Positions 1-8,926 are shown, counted from the stretch's first letter. The stretch is DNA of 64,000 nt from an uncultured Loktanella sp. (GCA_937132065.1 CAKZNT010000086.1:1-64000); one strand, 5' to 3'. Notes: generated from the sequence alone by a model not told the origin. Numbers and translations are program-made.

Positions 1-35
1 GAGATTAGCGGCCTGACACGAAACCCAGATCTACC

Positions 36-215
36 TTAACAAGGCTGCAAACTGGTCGAAAAACTAGGACCACCTCTGATAATCGTAGTGTCCATTCCTC
101 CGATTGTCTTACTTACATCAGCTAGAGAAGCGGGTTTTCCAATGCTAGCGTAACCTTGGATAATTTTGCTGATTTCTTGAAATGAAGAGCCTGGTAACTT
201 GAATTCTTCTGACAT
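36..215 (-). pseudogene. Possible N-terminal remnant of an unknown protein
   Basis: A 59-codon reading frame begins MSEEFKLPGSSFQEISKII. Its first 45 or so residues look like a real soluble helical N-terminus (KPASLADVSKTIGG), possibly a small helix-turn-helix. The last 15 residues are low in character and end in an early stop, as if the gene were cut or frameshifted. No clear ribosome binding site precedes the ATG at 215. I do not recognise the family. It sits in AT-rich DNA next to tRNA-Thr, which fits island debris. It could also be a chance frame. Confidence 0.25.
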
Positions 216-831
216 TTGGGGTATCCGGAATATTGAAATACAATATATAGTAGTTATTGCTTTTTTTTGTGCAAGCACTGAATTGATGTTACACATTTTA
301 CCGACACAAGGACCCTCATTGTAACCGCAGAATGACGCTGGGCTAGCATGCAGTGAGGGCAGCATTCTTAGCTAACGTTGTTCGGTGTAACATAGAGTGG
401 AAATGCAAATGTTCATGCAAATGCGGAGCATCGGTTCCGATAGTTCGAGATACTTACATTACGCGTAGTGGGCTGTTACGAAAAGCAATTGGCTCTCGTG
501 ACTTTAATTATTTAATAGAAACAAAATATTACATTTAGGTGGTACGTGTTACGTAGAGCTCTCATCGCTCAAGCTCGTATACACATGTTTATACTATAGT
601 TTGAATCGCATAATAAATTGAAATATACGTAACATCGCAACATCCGTAACGGGGCGTTGTTTTTACACGGCTTTACCATATTGCGGCCATTCAGGTTTAC
701 CATAACAACCCGTATCGGCGGATATTTTCGGCTCCTCATGTGCAATCCATCCAGCAACGAACTGGGGACTGCTTTGGTGTAGTGCTGGAGCGTGCGGGCG
801 TGATATGATTGATGCATCAGCGGTTGGACGT

Positions 832-854
832 ACCCCCCCCCATATAGGGGGGGT
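832..854. repeat. C9/G7 homopolymer hairpin
   Basis: Nine C residues (833-841), a 5-base ATATA spacer and seven G residues (847-853) form a nearly perfect C:G hairpin flanked by A and T. A second G-run follows. Such paired homopolymer tracts are prone to slippage. No gene covers it convincingly, so the role is unknown. Confidence 0.5.
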
Positions 855-963
855 GGGGGTCCTTATATGCTGGGGACTCCTAATTTTATTATGCACCGGA
901 CTTTTGTACCTAAATTCCTTTTTTCGGGTATCTGACCCGCTTTGCACCAGTGTTTCCCTTGCG

Positions 964-990
964 AGCGTCCACAGCGCCTCTGTGGACGCT
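964..990. repeat. Perfect 11-bp inverted repeat
   Basis: AGCGTCCACAG at 964-974 and its exact reverse complement at 980-990 are separated by 5 bases. The stem is strong but no T-run follows on either strand, so it is not a typical intrinsic terminator. It may be a protein-binding dyad or a terminator of other type in the island-like flank. Confidence 0.55.
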
Positions 991-1013
991 ATCGTGCTGA
1001 TTCCAAAGCGCTG

Positions 1014-1050
1014 TCAGACATACCGCGTTCAATGTCTGCTATATGTCTGA
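1014..1050. repeat. 9-bp inverted repeat with TGTCTGA half-sites
   Basis: TCAGACATA at 1014-1022 is matched by TATGTCTGA at 1042-1050, with an additional TGTCTG at about 1034 in the 19-bp spacer. Widely spaced half-sites of this kind suggest a dimeric or multimeric DNA-binding protein site, but there is no adjacent regulator to assign. Confidence 0.4.
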
Positions 1051-1117
1051 TTTCCCAAATGGACCAAAAACATAGCAAAGCGATTTTCGTGTAACATATT
1101 GATTTTTAAGGATTAAA

Positions 1118-1193
1118 TGGTGCCCCCACACGGACTCGAACCGCGGACCTACTGATTACAAATCAGTTGCTCTACCAGCTGAGCTATAGGGGC
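1118..1193 (-). tRNA. tRNA-Thr (anticodon TGT)
   Basis: Read on the minus strand the 76 bases form a complete cloverleaf: acceptor GCCCCTA paired with TGGGGGC, discriminator A and an encoded CCA. The D-arm is GCTCAGCTGGTAGAGC, the anticodon stem-loop is CTGATTTGTAATCAG with anticodon TGT, and the T-arm contains GGTTCGAGTCC. The TGT anticodon reads ACN threonine codons. Its 3' end faces the AT-rich flank at 1-1117. Confidence 0.97.
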
Positions 1194-1304
1194 ACTTTAT
1201 GCGGCGGATATAGCAGTAGGTTATTGGAAAGCGCAATGGGTTTTTATCGAAAAAGTGCATGTTTTTTGCGCGGTGTTTCGAGGCCTGATTGCGGTGTTTT
1301 ATTC

Positions 1305-1332
1305 GTGCACCGCGTGTGCACCATGCGTGCAC
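1305..1332. repeat. Triple GTGCAC element, copy 1
   Basis: GTGCAC occurs at 1305, 1316 and 1327, that is, at exactly 11-bp period with 5-bp spacers (CGCGT and CATGC). This copy is intergenic, between tRNA-Thr and the di-heme peroxidase gene. Two more copies with identical geometry lie at 36354-36381 and 61323-61350. Each hexamer is a palindrome and the period places all three on one face of the helix, as for cooperative binding of a protein. The function is unknown. Confidence 0.8.
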
Positions 1333-1415
1333 GAGTAGGCCCTTAAAAAACTGGCGGTTTGCAGCGGTGTTTGGTGACTTCGGCTGTTGTGCCTTGCAGG
1401 GCGTTGCGCCAATCT

Positions 1416-2717
1416 ATGCGCATGCGCCACCTGATCATCACGCTTTCACTTTGCCCGATGCCCTTGATGGCAGAGATCCCTGCGCCGTTGACGGACGCCG
1501 ATTTTGCGCCCGTGCGGCTGGAGGAGGCCGTGTTGGGGCGTGACCTCTTTTATGATCCGATTCTTTCGGGCAATCGCGAGGTCGCATGTGCGACCTGTCA
1601 CCATCCCGATTTCGGCACGAGTGATGGGCTGTCGCTGGGCATCGGGGACGGGGGCATCGGGCTGGGCGCAAGCCGCGTGGCCGATCCTGACAATATGCCC
1701 GAAGCCCGCATTCCGCGAAATGCGCCTGCCTTGTTCAATCTTGGTGCGCATGACTTCACGCGGCTATTTCACGATGGCCGTATCGAGGTTGACCCAACGC
1801 GTGTTGGAGGGCTGCGCACGCCGCTTGCCGCCGATATGGTCGCGGGGTTCGCATCGCTTTTGTCGGCGCAAACGATGTTTCCTGTGCTAAGTCCTGATGA
1901 AATGGCGGGTCACTATTCGGAGAATGATGTGGCACGTGCGGTGCGCCAAGGGCTTTTGACGGGCGAGGGCGGGGCATGGGATATCATTGCCAAGCGGGTT
2001 GCTGATATTCCTGCCTATGCAGAGGCGTTTGCCCGCGTTTACCCTGATCGGCCCGAAATTGCCTTTACCGATATTTCCAACGCGATTGCCGCGTTTATGG
2101 CGTGGGAGTGGCGCTCGGATGCTGCACCGTTTGATGCGGTTTTGCGTGGCGAGCTGACGCTTGATGGCGCGGCGGCCACGGGCATGGCCCTGTTTTACGG
2201 CGCGGCGGGATGCGCGGGCTGTCATTCCGGCCCGTTCCTCACGGATCAGGATTTTCATGCAACGGGCGAGGTGCAAATCGGTCCGGGAAAGGCGGCTGCA
2301 TTCGAGAGCCATGCCCGCGACGAAGGGCGGTTTCGTGTGACGGGCCATGCGGATGATCTCTATGCGTTTCGCACGCCGTCATTGCGCAATGTGCTGGTAA
2401 CGGGCCCCTATGGTCATGCGGGCGCTTTTGGCGATTTGACCGCATATTTGCGCGCTCATGCCGATCCTGAAAGCGCCCTTGTCGATTATAATATTGGCGC
2501 GGCGACCCTGCCAGCGCTGGATGTTGTGGATATATCAGAGGATTTCGCCCCGATCAGAGCCGCGATTGGCCAGCCCGCTCGCGCCTTGTCCGAAGGCGAG
2601 ATCAGCGCCTTAATGGCGTTTCTGGCGACATTGTCTGATCCGCTTGCGATAGAAGGCCGCTTGGGCGTCCCTGATCGCGTGCCCAGCGGGCTGACTGTTC
2701 CGAAGGCGGCGCCCTAG
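1416..2717 (+). CDS. Di-heme cytochrome c peroxidase / MauG family protein
   Basis: The protein is periplasmic and has two c-type haem motifs, CATCH near residue 58 and CAGCH near residue 270. This is the arrangement of bacterial di-heme cytochrome c peroxidases and MauG-like proteins, which reduce peroxide or oxidise protein substrates. A short signal peptide (MRHLIITLSLCPMPLMA) supports a start at 1416 or 1422 rather than the longer frame from 1359. The region between the haems contains the RIPRNAPALFNLG and LFHDGR segments usual in the family. The stop codon shares a CTAG with the stop of the convergent FG-GAP gene. The substrate cannot be told; MauG subfamily members often lack true peroxidase activity. 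Confidence 0.85.
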   Translation: MRMRHLIITLSLCPMPLMAEIPAPLTDADFAPVRLEEAVLGRDLFYDPILSGNREVACATCHHPDFGTSDGLSLGIGDGGIGLGASRVADPDNMPEARIPRNAPALFNLGAHDFTRLFHDGRIEVDPTRVGGLRTPLAADMVAGFASLLSAQTMFPVLSPDEMAGHYSENDVARAVRQGLLTGEGGAWDIIAKRVADIPAYAEAFARVYPDRPEIAFTDISNAIAAFMAWEWRSDAAPFDAVLRGELTLDGAAATGMALFYGAAGCAGCHSGPFLTDQDFHATGEVQIGPGKAAAFESHARDEGRFRVTGHADDLYAFRTPSLRNVLVTGPYGHAGAFGDLTAYLRAHADPESALVDYNIGAATLPALDVVDISEDFAPIRAAIGQPARALSEGEISALMAFLATLSDPLAIEGRLGVPDRVPSGLTVPKAAP

Positions 2718-4171
2718 GGGTGCAGAGTTTGCAGGGTGTTGGCTGCGAGGCTGTGGCTGGTGGTGTGTCCTTCGGGCCATGTGACCTGCACTTGTGCCTG
2801 CATTTGGTCGCCCAGCCCGAAGTGAAGCGGCCCTGATTGCCCGCTTGCGTGCCCACCGCCAACGGTGACTTGCTGGCTCTGCCCGTTGACGACAACCTGC
2901 GCGCCGATGCCTTGGGTGTTGCCCGCCGTCCCAGCCAGTTGGACACCGATCCATGTGCCAGTGCCGGTCGTGACATTGCGGTAAAGCTCGATGGTTGCCC
3001 GTCTGTTGGCGACCAAGAGGTCAAGCCGTCCGTCTCCGTCAAAGTCGGCAAGTGCCGCGCCGCGCGCGCGTGCCGTGGTGGCGACCCCTGCCTGTGTTGC
3101 GGCCTCGCGAAAGCTGCCATCCGCGTTTTGCATCAGCAGGTTGTTGGGGTCGTCCATCGCCAGTCCGGGCATTTGGTCGACGTTCCCTTTTGCGATGAAC
3201 AGGTCGTCGCGCCCGTCATTGTCGATGTCGCCAAATTGCGCGTGCCAGCCTGTTGAAGGCCGTCCGTCCTCGCCTGTGTGGGGCCGCTGTGCATAGGTTC
3301 CAATAGCAAAGGGCGCGGCCTGATAGCTGCCGTCAGCTTGCGCCAGTTGCATGAGTTGATCCCCCATCGAGGTCAGCACAACCTCGTCGCGCCCGTCACC
3401 TGAAATATCGCGAGAGGCGATCCCCATCCCCCAGACCATGAGCTTGGGCCAGCCGTCCTCGGGCCCGAGGAAGCGTTGCGTGGCGATGTCCCACATCTGT
3501 TCTTGCCCCGCTTGCAAGTAGTAGTGCCGGTCGTTGGAAATCCGCAATCGCCGCGCCCCTGTCGCGTCTTGTGCCGCGAGCATCGATAGTGCGCAAAACC
3601 CCGGTGTGAGGGTGGTCGTGCGATAGCCTTGCGGCGTGGGTGTCAGGATGGTGTTGTCGTCGCAGGTTCCAAATGGCCCTTCGGGGTCATCGCGATCGAC
3701 ATAGTTGCCGATGGCCAGCGTTGGCCGATCCCCGTCCCACCATGCGGAAAAGCTGGTTGTCCATGCGTCGCCAGCCGGTATCCCCCAGCGCGCTGTTGCG
3801 TCCGAGAACGTGCAGTCGCCGTGTCCTTCTAGTGCGATGTTTGCCCCGACCCGCATCACAAACAGGTCAAGGTTTCCGTCGCCATTGATATCGAGCGGGT
3901 AGGCGCCTGTTGCCCCTGTGATGGAGGCTAGTTTTGTCTGGGTGAACTTGAAGCTGCCGTCATTTTCCCAGAGTGCCGCCGGGCTGCTTCCACCTGCGGC
4001 AAAGATATCGGGCCGCCTGTCGTTGTTGCAGTCAAGGACCGCAACGCCCCCGCCGACAAAGTGTTCCCAGCCGCCTGTGTAGCTATGCGTGCCAAGCGCG
4101 GCGGAGTGGTCCTCGAAACGCGGATCGCAGATCGCGGGGCTGGCGAGCAAGCACAGCGCGAGCCGCATCAT
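2714..4171 (-). CDS. FG-GAP/VCBS repeat protein with C-terminal ASPIC/UnbV domain (CRTAC1-like)
   Basis: The 485-residue secreted protein starts with a signal peptide (MMRLALCLLASPAIC). Repeated calcium-binding-like blades follow (DCNNDRRPDIF, DINGDGNLDLF, DISGDGRDEVV, DIDNDGRDDLF, DFDGDGRLDLL), which is the integrin-type FG-GAP/VCBS beta-propeller signature. The last 85 residues (WIGVQLAGT through VTWPEG) match the ASPIC/UnbV domain that follows such propellers in CRTAC1 homologues. A role in extracellular binding or adhesion is inferred from the family; no enzyme activity is evident. It overlaps the ROK regulator gene upstream by 4 bases (ATGA), so the two are probably translated together. 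Confidence 0.85.
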   Translation of the reverse strand: MMRLALCLLASPAICDPRFEDHSAALGTHSYTGGWEHFVGGGVAVLDCNNDRRPDIFAAGGSSPAALWENDGSFKFTQTKLASITGATGAYPLDINGDGNLDLFVMRVGANIALEGHGDCTFSDATARWGIPAGDAWTTSFSAWWDGDRPTLAIGNYVDRDDPEGPFGTCDDNTILTPTPQGYRTTTLTPGFCALSMLAAQDATGARRLRISNDRHYYLQAGQEQMWDIATQRFLGPEDGWPKLMVWGMGIASRDISGDGRDEVVLTSMGDQLMQLAQADGSYQAAPFAIGTYAQRPHTGEDGRPSTGWHAQFGDIDNDGRDDLFIAKGNVDQMPGLAMDDPNNLLMQNADGSFREAATQAGVATTARARGAALADFDGDGRLDLLVANRRATIELYRNVTTGTGTWIGVQLAGTAGNTQGIGAQVVVNGQSQQVTVGGGHASGQSGPLHFGLGDQMQAQVQVTWPEGHTTSHSLAANTLQTLHP

Positions 4172-5436
4172 TGCGCGCGTGCTTCTGACAGGGTGGCGGT
4201 GGTGACTTCTGACAATGCCAGCGCGGTGGCCCCGCGTGCCCAGACCAGATCGCCCCAGCCGTGGATCTCGACGGGGCAGGGTGAGCGCCCGTCCGAAAGT
4301 GTGAGGCTTTGCATGTCTTTCATGACTGTATCGGCGTAGAGATAGTCATAGCGCATCCGCTCGCCTGACAGGATAATCAGTTCAGGATCAAAGAGTTGCA
4401 CCACGTTGGATAGCCCAACCGACAGGTAGCGCCCCGCCCGTTGAAAGATCGTGCTGGCGGCTTTGTTGCCTGCTTTTGCCTGTGCATAGAGCCGCTCGAG
4501 GGTAGTGTGCTGATGCTGGTTGGGGGCAATGGGGTCGTCGAGGGCGGTGGCGGCTTCGCGCGCGAGGGCGTAGTCGGCGAGGTAGGCCTCAAGGCAGCCG
4601 CGTTGACCGCAACGGCACAGGGCGCCGTCTAGTTGCACTTTGGTGTGTCCCAGCTCTAGCCCCATGCCGCGCGAGCCGCGAAAGAGCCTGTTGTCGATGA
4701 CAATGCCCATGCCGACCCCGTGTTCGATGGTGACGACAGCGAAGTTGGACAGATCGCGCCCGACCCCGAACCACAACTCGGCAAGGGTGAGCATGTTTGC
4801 GTCGTTATCTACGAAGAGCGGGCAGGCGTGACGCGCTGCGAAGCCTGCGTTAAGGTCAGCGTCCCGTTTGGTCAGGAAGGGCGACCAGACAACTGTGCCT
4901 GTTACGTGGTCAACAATGCCCGACAGCCCGACCGCGACCGCGCTGATATCAGCGATCTGCATCTGCGCCGACTTGAGCAGGTCTGCAATCAGGGTATCCA
5001 TCTCGTCGAGGATCACGTGCAAATCCTTGCGCGCGAGCGGGGTGGTGAAGGATGCGTCAGCCAGAACATTCCCTGCAAAATCGGTCAGCACCGCCGTGTG
5101 CGTTTCGTCCGATAGCTTGATCCCGATCACGTGTTTGCAATCAGGCACGACCTCAAGGGCCACGGGCGGGCGGCCGCGCCCTTGCTCGCGGGCCAAGCCC
5201 TCGACCTCGCGCAACATGCCGCGCGCAATGAGGTCCGCCGTCAGTGTCGTCGCAGACCCCGCGCTAATCCCCAAAGCACGGGTCACATCGGCGCGGGCGG
5301 CGCGCCCCGAGGCGCGCACATAGTCGAACACTTGCTGGCGTAATGTCGTCGTATCACGCCCCATCACTGGCAAAACCGGACCACACCCCGTAGGGTGATC
5401 CGCGCTATCGCCTTGTTTTAATGGGGTATCATACAT
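4168..5436 (-). CDS. xylR: ROK-family transcriptional repressor, probable xylose regulator
   Basis: The 422-residue protein has an N-terminal winged helix-turn-helix (about residues 30-85, ADVTRALGISAGSATTLTADLI) followed by a ROK sugar-kinase-like domain. The ROK zinc motif CRCGQRGCLEAYLA lies near residue 275. ROK repressors of this form (XylR/NagC type) bind sugars and control catabolic operons. It is divergent from xylF with a 222-bp shared regulatory region, so control of the xylose operon is the natural inference. Its own operon continues into the CRTAC1-like gene by a 4-base overlap. The symbol rests on context, not on a tested ligand. Confidence 0.82.
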   Translation of the reverse strand: MYDTPLKQGDSADHPTGCGPVLPVMGRDTTTLRQQVFDYVRASGRAARADVTRALGISAGSATTLTADLIARGMLREVEGLAREQGRGRPPVALEVVPDCKHVIGIKLSDETHTAVLTDFAGNVLADASFTTPLARKDLHVILDEMDTLIADLLKSAQMQIADISAVAVGLSGIVDHVTGTVVWSPFLTKRDADLNAGFAARHACPLFVDNDANMLTLAELWFGVGRDLSNFAVVTIEHGVGMGIVIDNRLFRGSRGMGLELGHTKVQLDGALCRCGQRGCLEAYLADYALAREAATALDDPIAPNQHQHTTLERLYAQAKAGNKAASTIFQRAGRYLSVGLSNVVQLFDPELIILSGERMRYDYLYADTVMKDMQSLTLSDGRSPCPVEIHGWGDLVWARGATALALSEVTTATLSEARAQ

Positions 5437-5658
5437 TCTTTATTGTCCGAAATAATAATGCTGCATTTGCACGGTTCCTGCGGGCTTGCGGGTAGATTGG
5501 CGAATAATTACCCGCCCGACTACCCGAAAAATGAAAAAAACCGAAAATCTGGTAAATTTTTATTTTGACAACTGAAATAAATAGAGCAATTCTGGATTGC
5601 ATAGGGTCAGGAGGCCCGTGTCTCTGCATTCGCAGAGTCGCATTTCTGGGAGGATACA
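5437..5658 (+). promoter_or_regulatory. Divergent xylR/xylF control region
   Basis: The region between the ROK repressor and xylF holds an inverted pair CGGGTAG (5489-5495) and CTACCCG (5520-5526), with a further TTACCCG at 5508-5514. This could be the repressor operator. A TTGACA at 5565-5570 is a good -35 hexamer for xylF, but I see no equally good -10 box 17 bp away. xylF is preceded by a strong GGGAGGAT ribosome binding site. Operator assignment is inference. Confidence 0.45.
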
Positions 5659-6681
5659 ATGCATAAATCTATTATTGCTGCTGCGATTGCGGTTGTTGGC
5701 TTTAGCTCGGCGGCTGTTGCTGAGGGTTTGACTGTTGGCGTGAGCTGGTCGAACTTTCAAGAAGAGCGCTGGAAGACTGACGAAGCTGCGATGAAAGCGG
5801 CGATCGAAGCAAACGGCGACACATATATTTCGTCCGATGCGCAAAACTCTGCTGCCAAGCAGCTGACTGACGTTGAGGCGCTGATTGCGCAGGGCGCAGA
5901 TGCATTGATCATCTTGTCCGTGGATAAAGACGCTGTTGGCCCTGCGATTGATGCGGCGGCGGGCGAGGGTATCCCTGTTGTCGGCTATGACCGTCTGATC
6001 GAAGACGACCGCGCGTTCTACCTGACGTTTGATAACAAGGGCGTTGGCTCCATTATCGCGCAATCTGTCATGGCCGTGCAGCCAACAGGCAACTACGCGA
6101 TCATCAAGGGCGACAAGGGCGACCCGAACGCATTGTTCCTGCTTGAAGGTATGATGGAAGTCATCGGTGATGCGGTCTCCGCGGGCGACATCACGATTGT
6201 TGGTGAAAGCTTTACCGATGGTTGGAAGCCTGACAACGCGCAAAAGAACATGGAGCAAATCCTGACCGCAAATGACAACATGGTTGATGCTGTTCTGGCG
6301 GAAAACGATGGCATGGCGGGCGGTGCGATTGCCGCGCTTGCCGCGCAGGGTCTTGATGTGCCGGTTGGTGGCCAAGACGGTGACCACGCTGCCTTGAACC
6401 GCGTTGCCCGTGGCACGCAGACGGTGTCGGTTTGGAAAGACGCACGCCAGTTGGGCGCGGCGGCTGGCAATATCGCGGCGGCTCTTGCTGGCGGCGCAGC
6501 GCTTGACGCAATCGACGGCGCGGTGAAGTGGTCGGGTGGCGCGAATGGCGTTGAGATGAACGCGATCTTCCTGTCACCAACGCCAATCACCAAAGACAAC
6601 ATCAATGTAGTAATTGATGCGGGTCACATCGCAGCCGACAAGGTTTGCGAAGGCGCAATGGACGGTGTTCCTGGCTGCTAA
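5659..6681 (+). CDS. xylF: D-xylose ABC transporter, periplasmic substrate-binding protein
   Basis: The 340-residue protein has a classic signal peptide (MHKSIIAAAIAVVGFSSAAVAEG) and the periplasmic binding protein type 1 fold: LTVGVSWSNFQEERW at the mature N-terminus, VDKDAVGPAIDAAAGEGIPVVGYDR in the first lobe and VLAENDGMAGGAIAAL in the second. The WSNFQEERW motif is characteristic of XylF. It delivers xylose to the XylHG membrane complex. It is the first gene of xylFHGBA and is separated from xylH by a stem-loop, which commonly keeps the binding protein more abundant than the permease. Confidence 0.95.
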   Translation: MHKSIIAAAIAVVGFSSAAVAEGLTVGVSWSNFQEERWKTDEAAMKAAIEANGDTYISSDAQNSAAKQLTDVEALIAQGADALIILSVDKDAVGPAIDAAAGEGIPVVGYDRLIEDDRAFYLTFDNKGVGSIIAQSVMAVQPTGNYAIIKGDKGDPNALFLLEGMMEVIGDAVSAGDITIVGESFTDGWKPDNAQKNMEQILTANDNMVDAVLAENDGMAGGAIAALAAQGLDVPVGGQDGDHAALNRVARGTQTVSVWKDARQLGAAAGNIAAALAGGAALDAIDGAVKWSGGANGVEMNAIFLSPTPITKDNINVVIDAGHIAADKVCEGAMDGVPGC

Positions 6682-6696
6682 GCCAAATCCTCCTTC

Positions 6697-6721
6697 GGTC
6701 GGCGCATGAACTGCGCCGGCC
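6697..6721 (+). promoter_or_regulatory. Intercistronic stem-loop between xylF and xylH
   Basis: GGTCGGCGCA and TGCGCCGGCC pair (one G:T wobble) around a 5-base loop just after the xylF stop. No T-run follows, so it is more likely an mRNA-stabilising or partially terminating structure than a full terminator. This is the usual arrangement behind the binding-protein gene in ABC operons. Confidence 0.6.
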
Positions 6722-6830
6722 AACTTATTGAATTTCCTTTAGATTTGAATGGTTCGATGTCTCTTGGCGCTTAAGTCAATTTGAGGCTCCGCCATTGGTT
6801 TCTCGCTTGCTGACCAAATTGGACGCACAC

Positions 6831-8156
6831 ATGACAGATACAAACGCACCCCAAAGCGAAGGCGCACAGACGCCAAACGCGAACCCGCTCAAGCGGTTCC
6901 TGAATGCGACAGAGATCGACACGCGCCTGTTGGGCATGGTGGGGGCTTTGCTGCTGATCTGGGTCGGGTTTCACCTGACGGGCCATTTCAAGAACGGGTT
7001 TGCCGCGTTTTTGACGCCGCGCAACTTGTGGAACCTGTCTGTGCAGACGGCCTCGATCGGGATCATGGCGACGGGAATGGTTCTGGTGATTGTCACCCGC
7101 CATATTGATTTGTCGGTCGGGTCGATCCTCGGATTTTGCGCGATTGTGATGGGCGTTGTGCAGGTGAATATCCTGCCGCAATACCTTGGCCTTGGTCATC
7201 CGCTTATTTGGATTATTGCGGTGATGTGCGGTATCATTGTGGGCGCAATGGTCGGCGCGTTTCACGGCTGGTTGATTGCCTATATGTCGATCCCTGCGTT
7301 TATTGTGACCCTTGGTGGTCTGCTCGTGTGGCGTGGTGTTGCGTTCCTTGTGGCGCGCGGCGAGACGATCTCGCCTGTGGACGAGACTTTTGCCTTGCTT
7401 GGCGGTGGTCCTTACGGCGCGATTGGTGCAACGGGAAGCTGGATCGTCGGTCTGATCGGCTGTGCTGCGATCCTGTGGATATTGATGTCCTCGCGCAAGC
7501 GTCGATTGGGGCACGGCTTTGCGCTGCGCCCTGTTTGGGCAGAGGCGGTGCTGGCGGCGTTGGGATGTGGTGCGGTGTTGGGGGCAGTGTTGCTGGTGAA
7601 CGCCTACACATGGCCCAAGGGTATTGTGCGCCAATACGCCGCCGCCAATGACATTGTGGTTCCAGCGGAAGGCCTGTCGATTTCTTACGGCTTTGCGATC
7701 CCTGTATTGATCATGGTTGCGGTCGGCATTGCGATGACCATTTTGATGACCCGCACCCGCTTTGGCCGCTATGTGTTTGCGATTGGCGGAAACCCTGAGG
7801 CGGCGTCACTGGCGGGGATCAACACCCGCTGGATGACGGTCAAGATTTTCGCGTTGATGGGTATGCTGGCTGGATTGTCTGCCGTGGTGGCCTCGGCCCG
7901 ATTGGGGTCGGCGACCAACGCGCTTGGCACGCTGGACGAGTTATACGTGATCGCGGCGGCCGTGATTGGCGGCACGTCATTGGCAGGGGGCGTTGGCACG
8001 ATTTATGGCGCAATCCTTGGTGCATTTGTCATGCAGTCGTTGCAGACGGGTATGGTTCTGATCGGGTTTGACAGCGCGATGCAGCAGATTGTGGTGGGCT
8101 CTGTGCTTGTCCTCGCGGTCTTTATCGACAACCGCTACCGCAGCAAATCGAAGTAA
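6831..8156 (+). CDS. xylH: D-xylose ABC transporter permease
   Basis: The protein of about 441 residues has multiple hydrophobic segments and belongs to the BPD_transp_2/RbsC-like permease family (GIMATGMVLVIVTRHIDLSVGSILGF; SLAGINTRWMTVKIFALMGMLAGLSAV; IGGTSLAGGVGTIYGAILG). It forms the membrane channel for xylose with XylF and XylG. The start at 6831 (MTDTNAPQSEG) is preferred over an upstream in-frame codon at 6795 because the extra residues are not hydrophobic and unlike the family. The gene ends 11 bp before xylG. Confidence 0.93.
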   Translation: MTDTNAPQSEGAQTPNANPLKRFLNATEIDTRLLGMVGALLLIWVGFHLTGHFKNGFAAFLTPRNLWNLSVQTASIGIMATGMVLVIVTRHIDLSVGSILGFCAIVMGVVQVNILPQYLGLGHPLIWIIAVMCGIIVGAMVGAFHGWLIAYMSIPAFIVTLGGLLVWRGVAFLVARGETISPVDETFALLGGGPYGAIGATGSWIVGLIGCAAILWILMSSRKRRLGHGFALRPVWAEAVLAALGCGAVLGAVLLVNAYTWPKGIVRQYAAANDIVVPAEGLSISYGFAIPVLIMVAVGIAMTILMTRTRFGRYVFAIGGNPEAASLAGINTRWMTVKIFALMGMLAGLSAVVASARLGSATNALGTLDELYVIAAAVIGGTSLAGGVGTIYGAILGAFVMQSLQTGMVLIGFDSAMQQIVVGSVLVLAVFIDNRYRSKSK

Positions 8157-8167
8157 GGAACAGAGCA

Positions 8168-8926
8168 ATGAGCAAGACACAAACACCCCTTGTGGACATC
8201 CGCGAATTGTCCATTTCCTTTGGCGGTATCAAGGCCGTGGATCGCGTGAGCCTCGACCTCTATCCTGGTGAAGTTGTTGGCCTTTTGGGGCATAACGGCG
8301 CGGGGAAATCGACGCTGATCAAGATGCTGTCGGGCGCTTATCAAAGGGATAGCGGCGAAATCTGGATTGATGGCAAGAAGGCCGACATCCGCAGCCCCCG
8401 CGACAGTCGCGACCACAACATCGAGACGATTTACCAGACGCTTGCGCTGGCTGATAATCTGGATGCGGCGTCGAACCTGTTTTTGGGTCGTGAACTGACC
8501 ACGCCGCTCGGCTTTGTCGATGACGGGGCGATGGAGGCCGAGACCCGCAAGATCATGGCCCGTTTGAACCCGAACTTCAAAAAGTTGAAAGAGCCTGTCA
8601 GTGCCCTGTCGGGCGGTCAGCGGCAATCCGTGGCGATCGCCCGCGCGGTCTATTTCAAGGCGAAAATCCTGATTATGGACGAGCCGACTGCGGCGCTTGG
8701 TGTGCATGAAACCAAGATGGTGGCAGATTTGATTAAAGAGCTGAAAGCCCAAGGGCTTGGCATCTTTTTGATCAGCCATGACACCCGCGAGATGATGGAG
8801 CTATGCGACCGCGTGGCGGTGATGAAAAACGGTCAGTTGATCGGCGCCGAGCGGGTCGAGGACGTGACCGAGGATGATATCTTGTCGATGATCATCATGG
8901 GCAAGAACCCCAAGAAGGCGGCCTAA
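8168..8926 (+). CDS. xylG: D-xylose ABC transporter ATP-binding protein
   Basis: The 252-residue single ABC ATPase has Walker A GHNGAGKST, signature LSGGQRQSV, Walker B ILIMDEPTAAL and switch His (LISHD). Unlike the E. coli XylG, which carries two ABC domains, this is the one-domain form found in many alphaproteobacterial xylose, ribose and fructose importers. It powers xylose import through XylH. The stop codon is directly followed by the xylB ATG, pointing to translational coupling. Confidence 0.92.
   Translation: MSKTQTPLVDIRELSISFGGIKAVDRVSLDLYPGEVVGLLGHNGAGKSTLIKMLSGAYQRDSGEIWIDGKKADIRSPRDSRDHNIETIYQTLALADNLDAASNLFLGRELTTPLGFVDDGAMEAETRKIMARLNPNFKKLKEPVSALSGGQRQSVAIARAVYFKAKILIMDEPTAALGVHETKMVADLIKELKAQGLGIFLISHDTREMMELCDRVAVMKNGQLIGAERVEDVTEDDILSMIIMGKNPKKAA

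Larger units (their letters stand above)
1..1117. other. AT-rich, gene-poor flank of tRNA-Thr
   Basis: This stretch is visibly richer in A and T than the rest of the window. I find no complete convincing gene, only the short remnant at 36-215. It holds several inverted repeats (832-854, 964-990, 1014-1050), described separately. It lies immediately downstream of the 3' end of the tRNA-Thr gene, the usual insertion point for integrative elements, so it may be the decayed edge of an island that continues left of the window. That origin is inference; no integrase is visible here. Confidence 0.5.
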
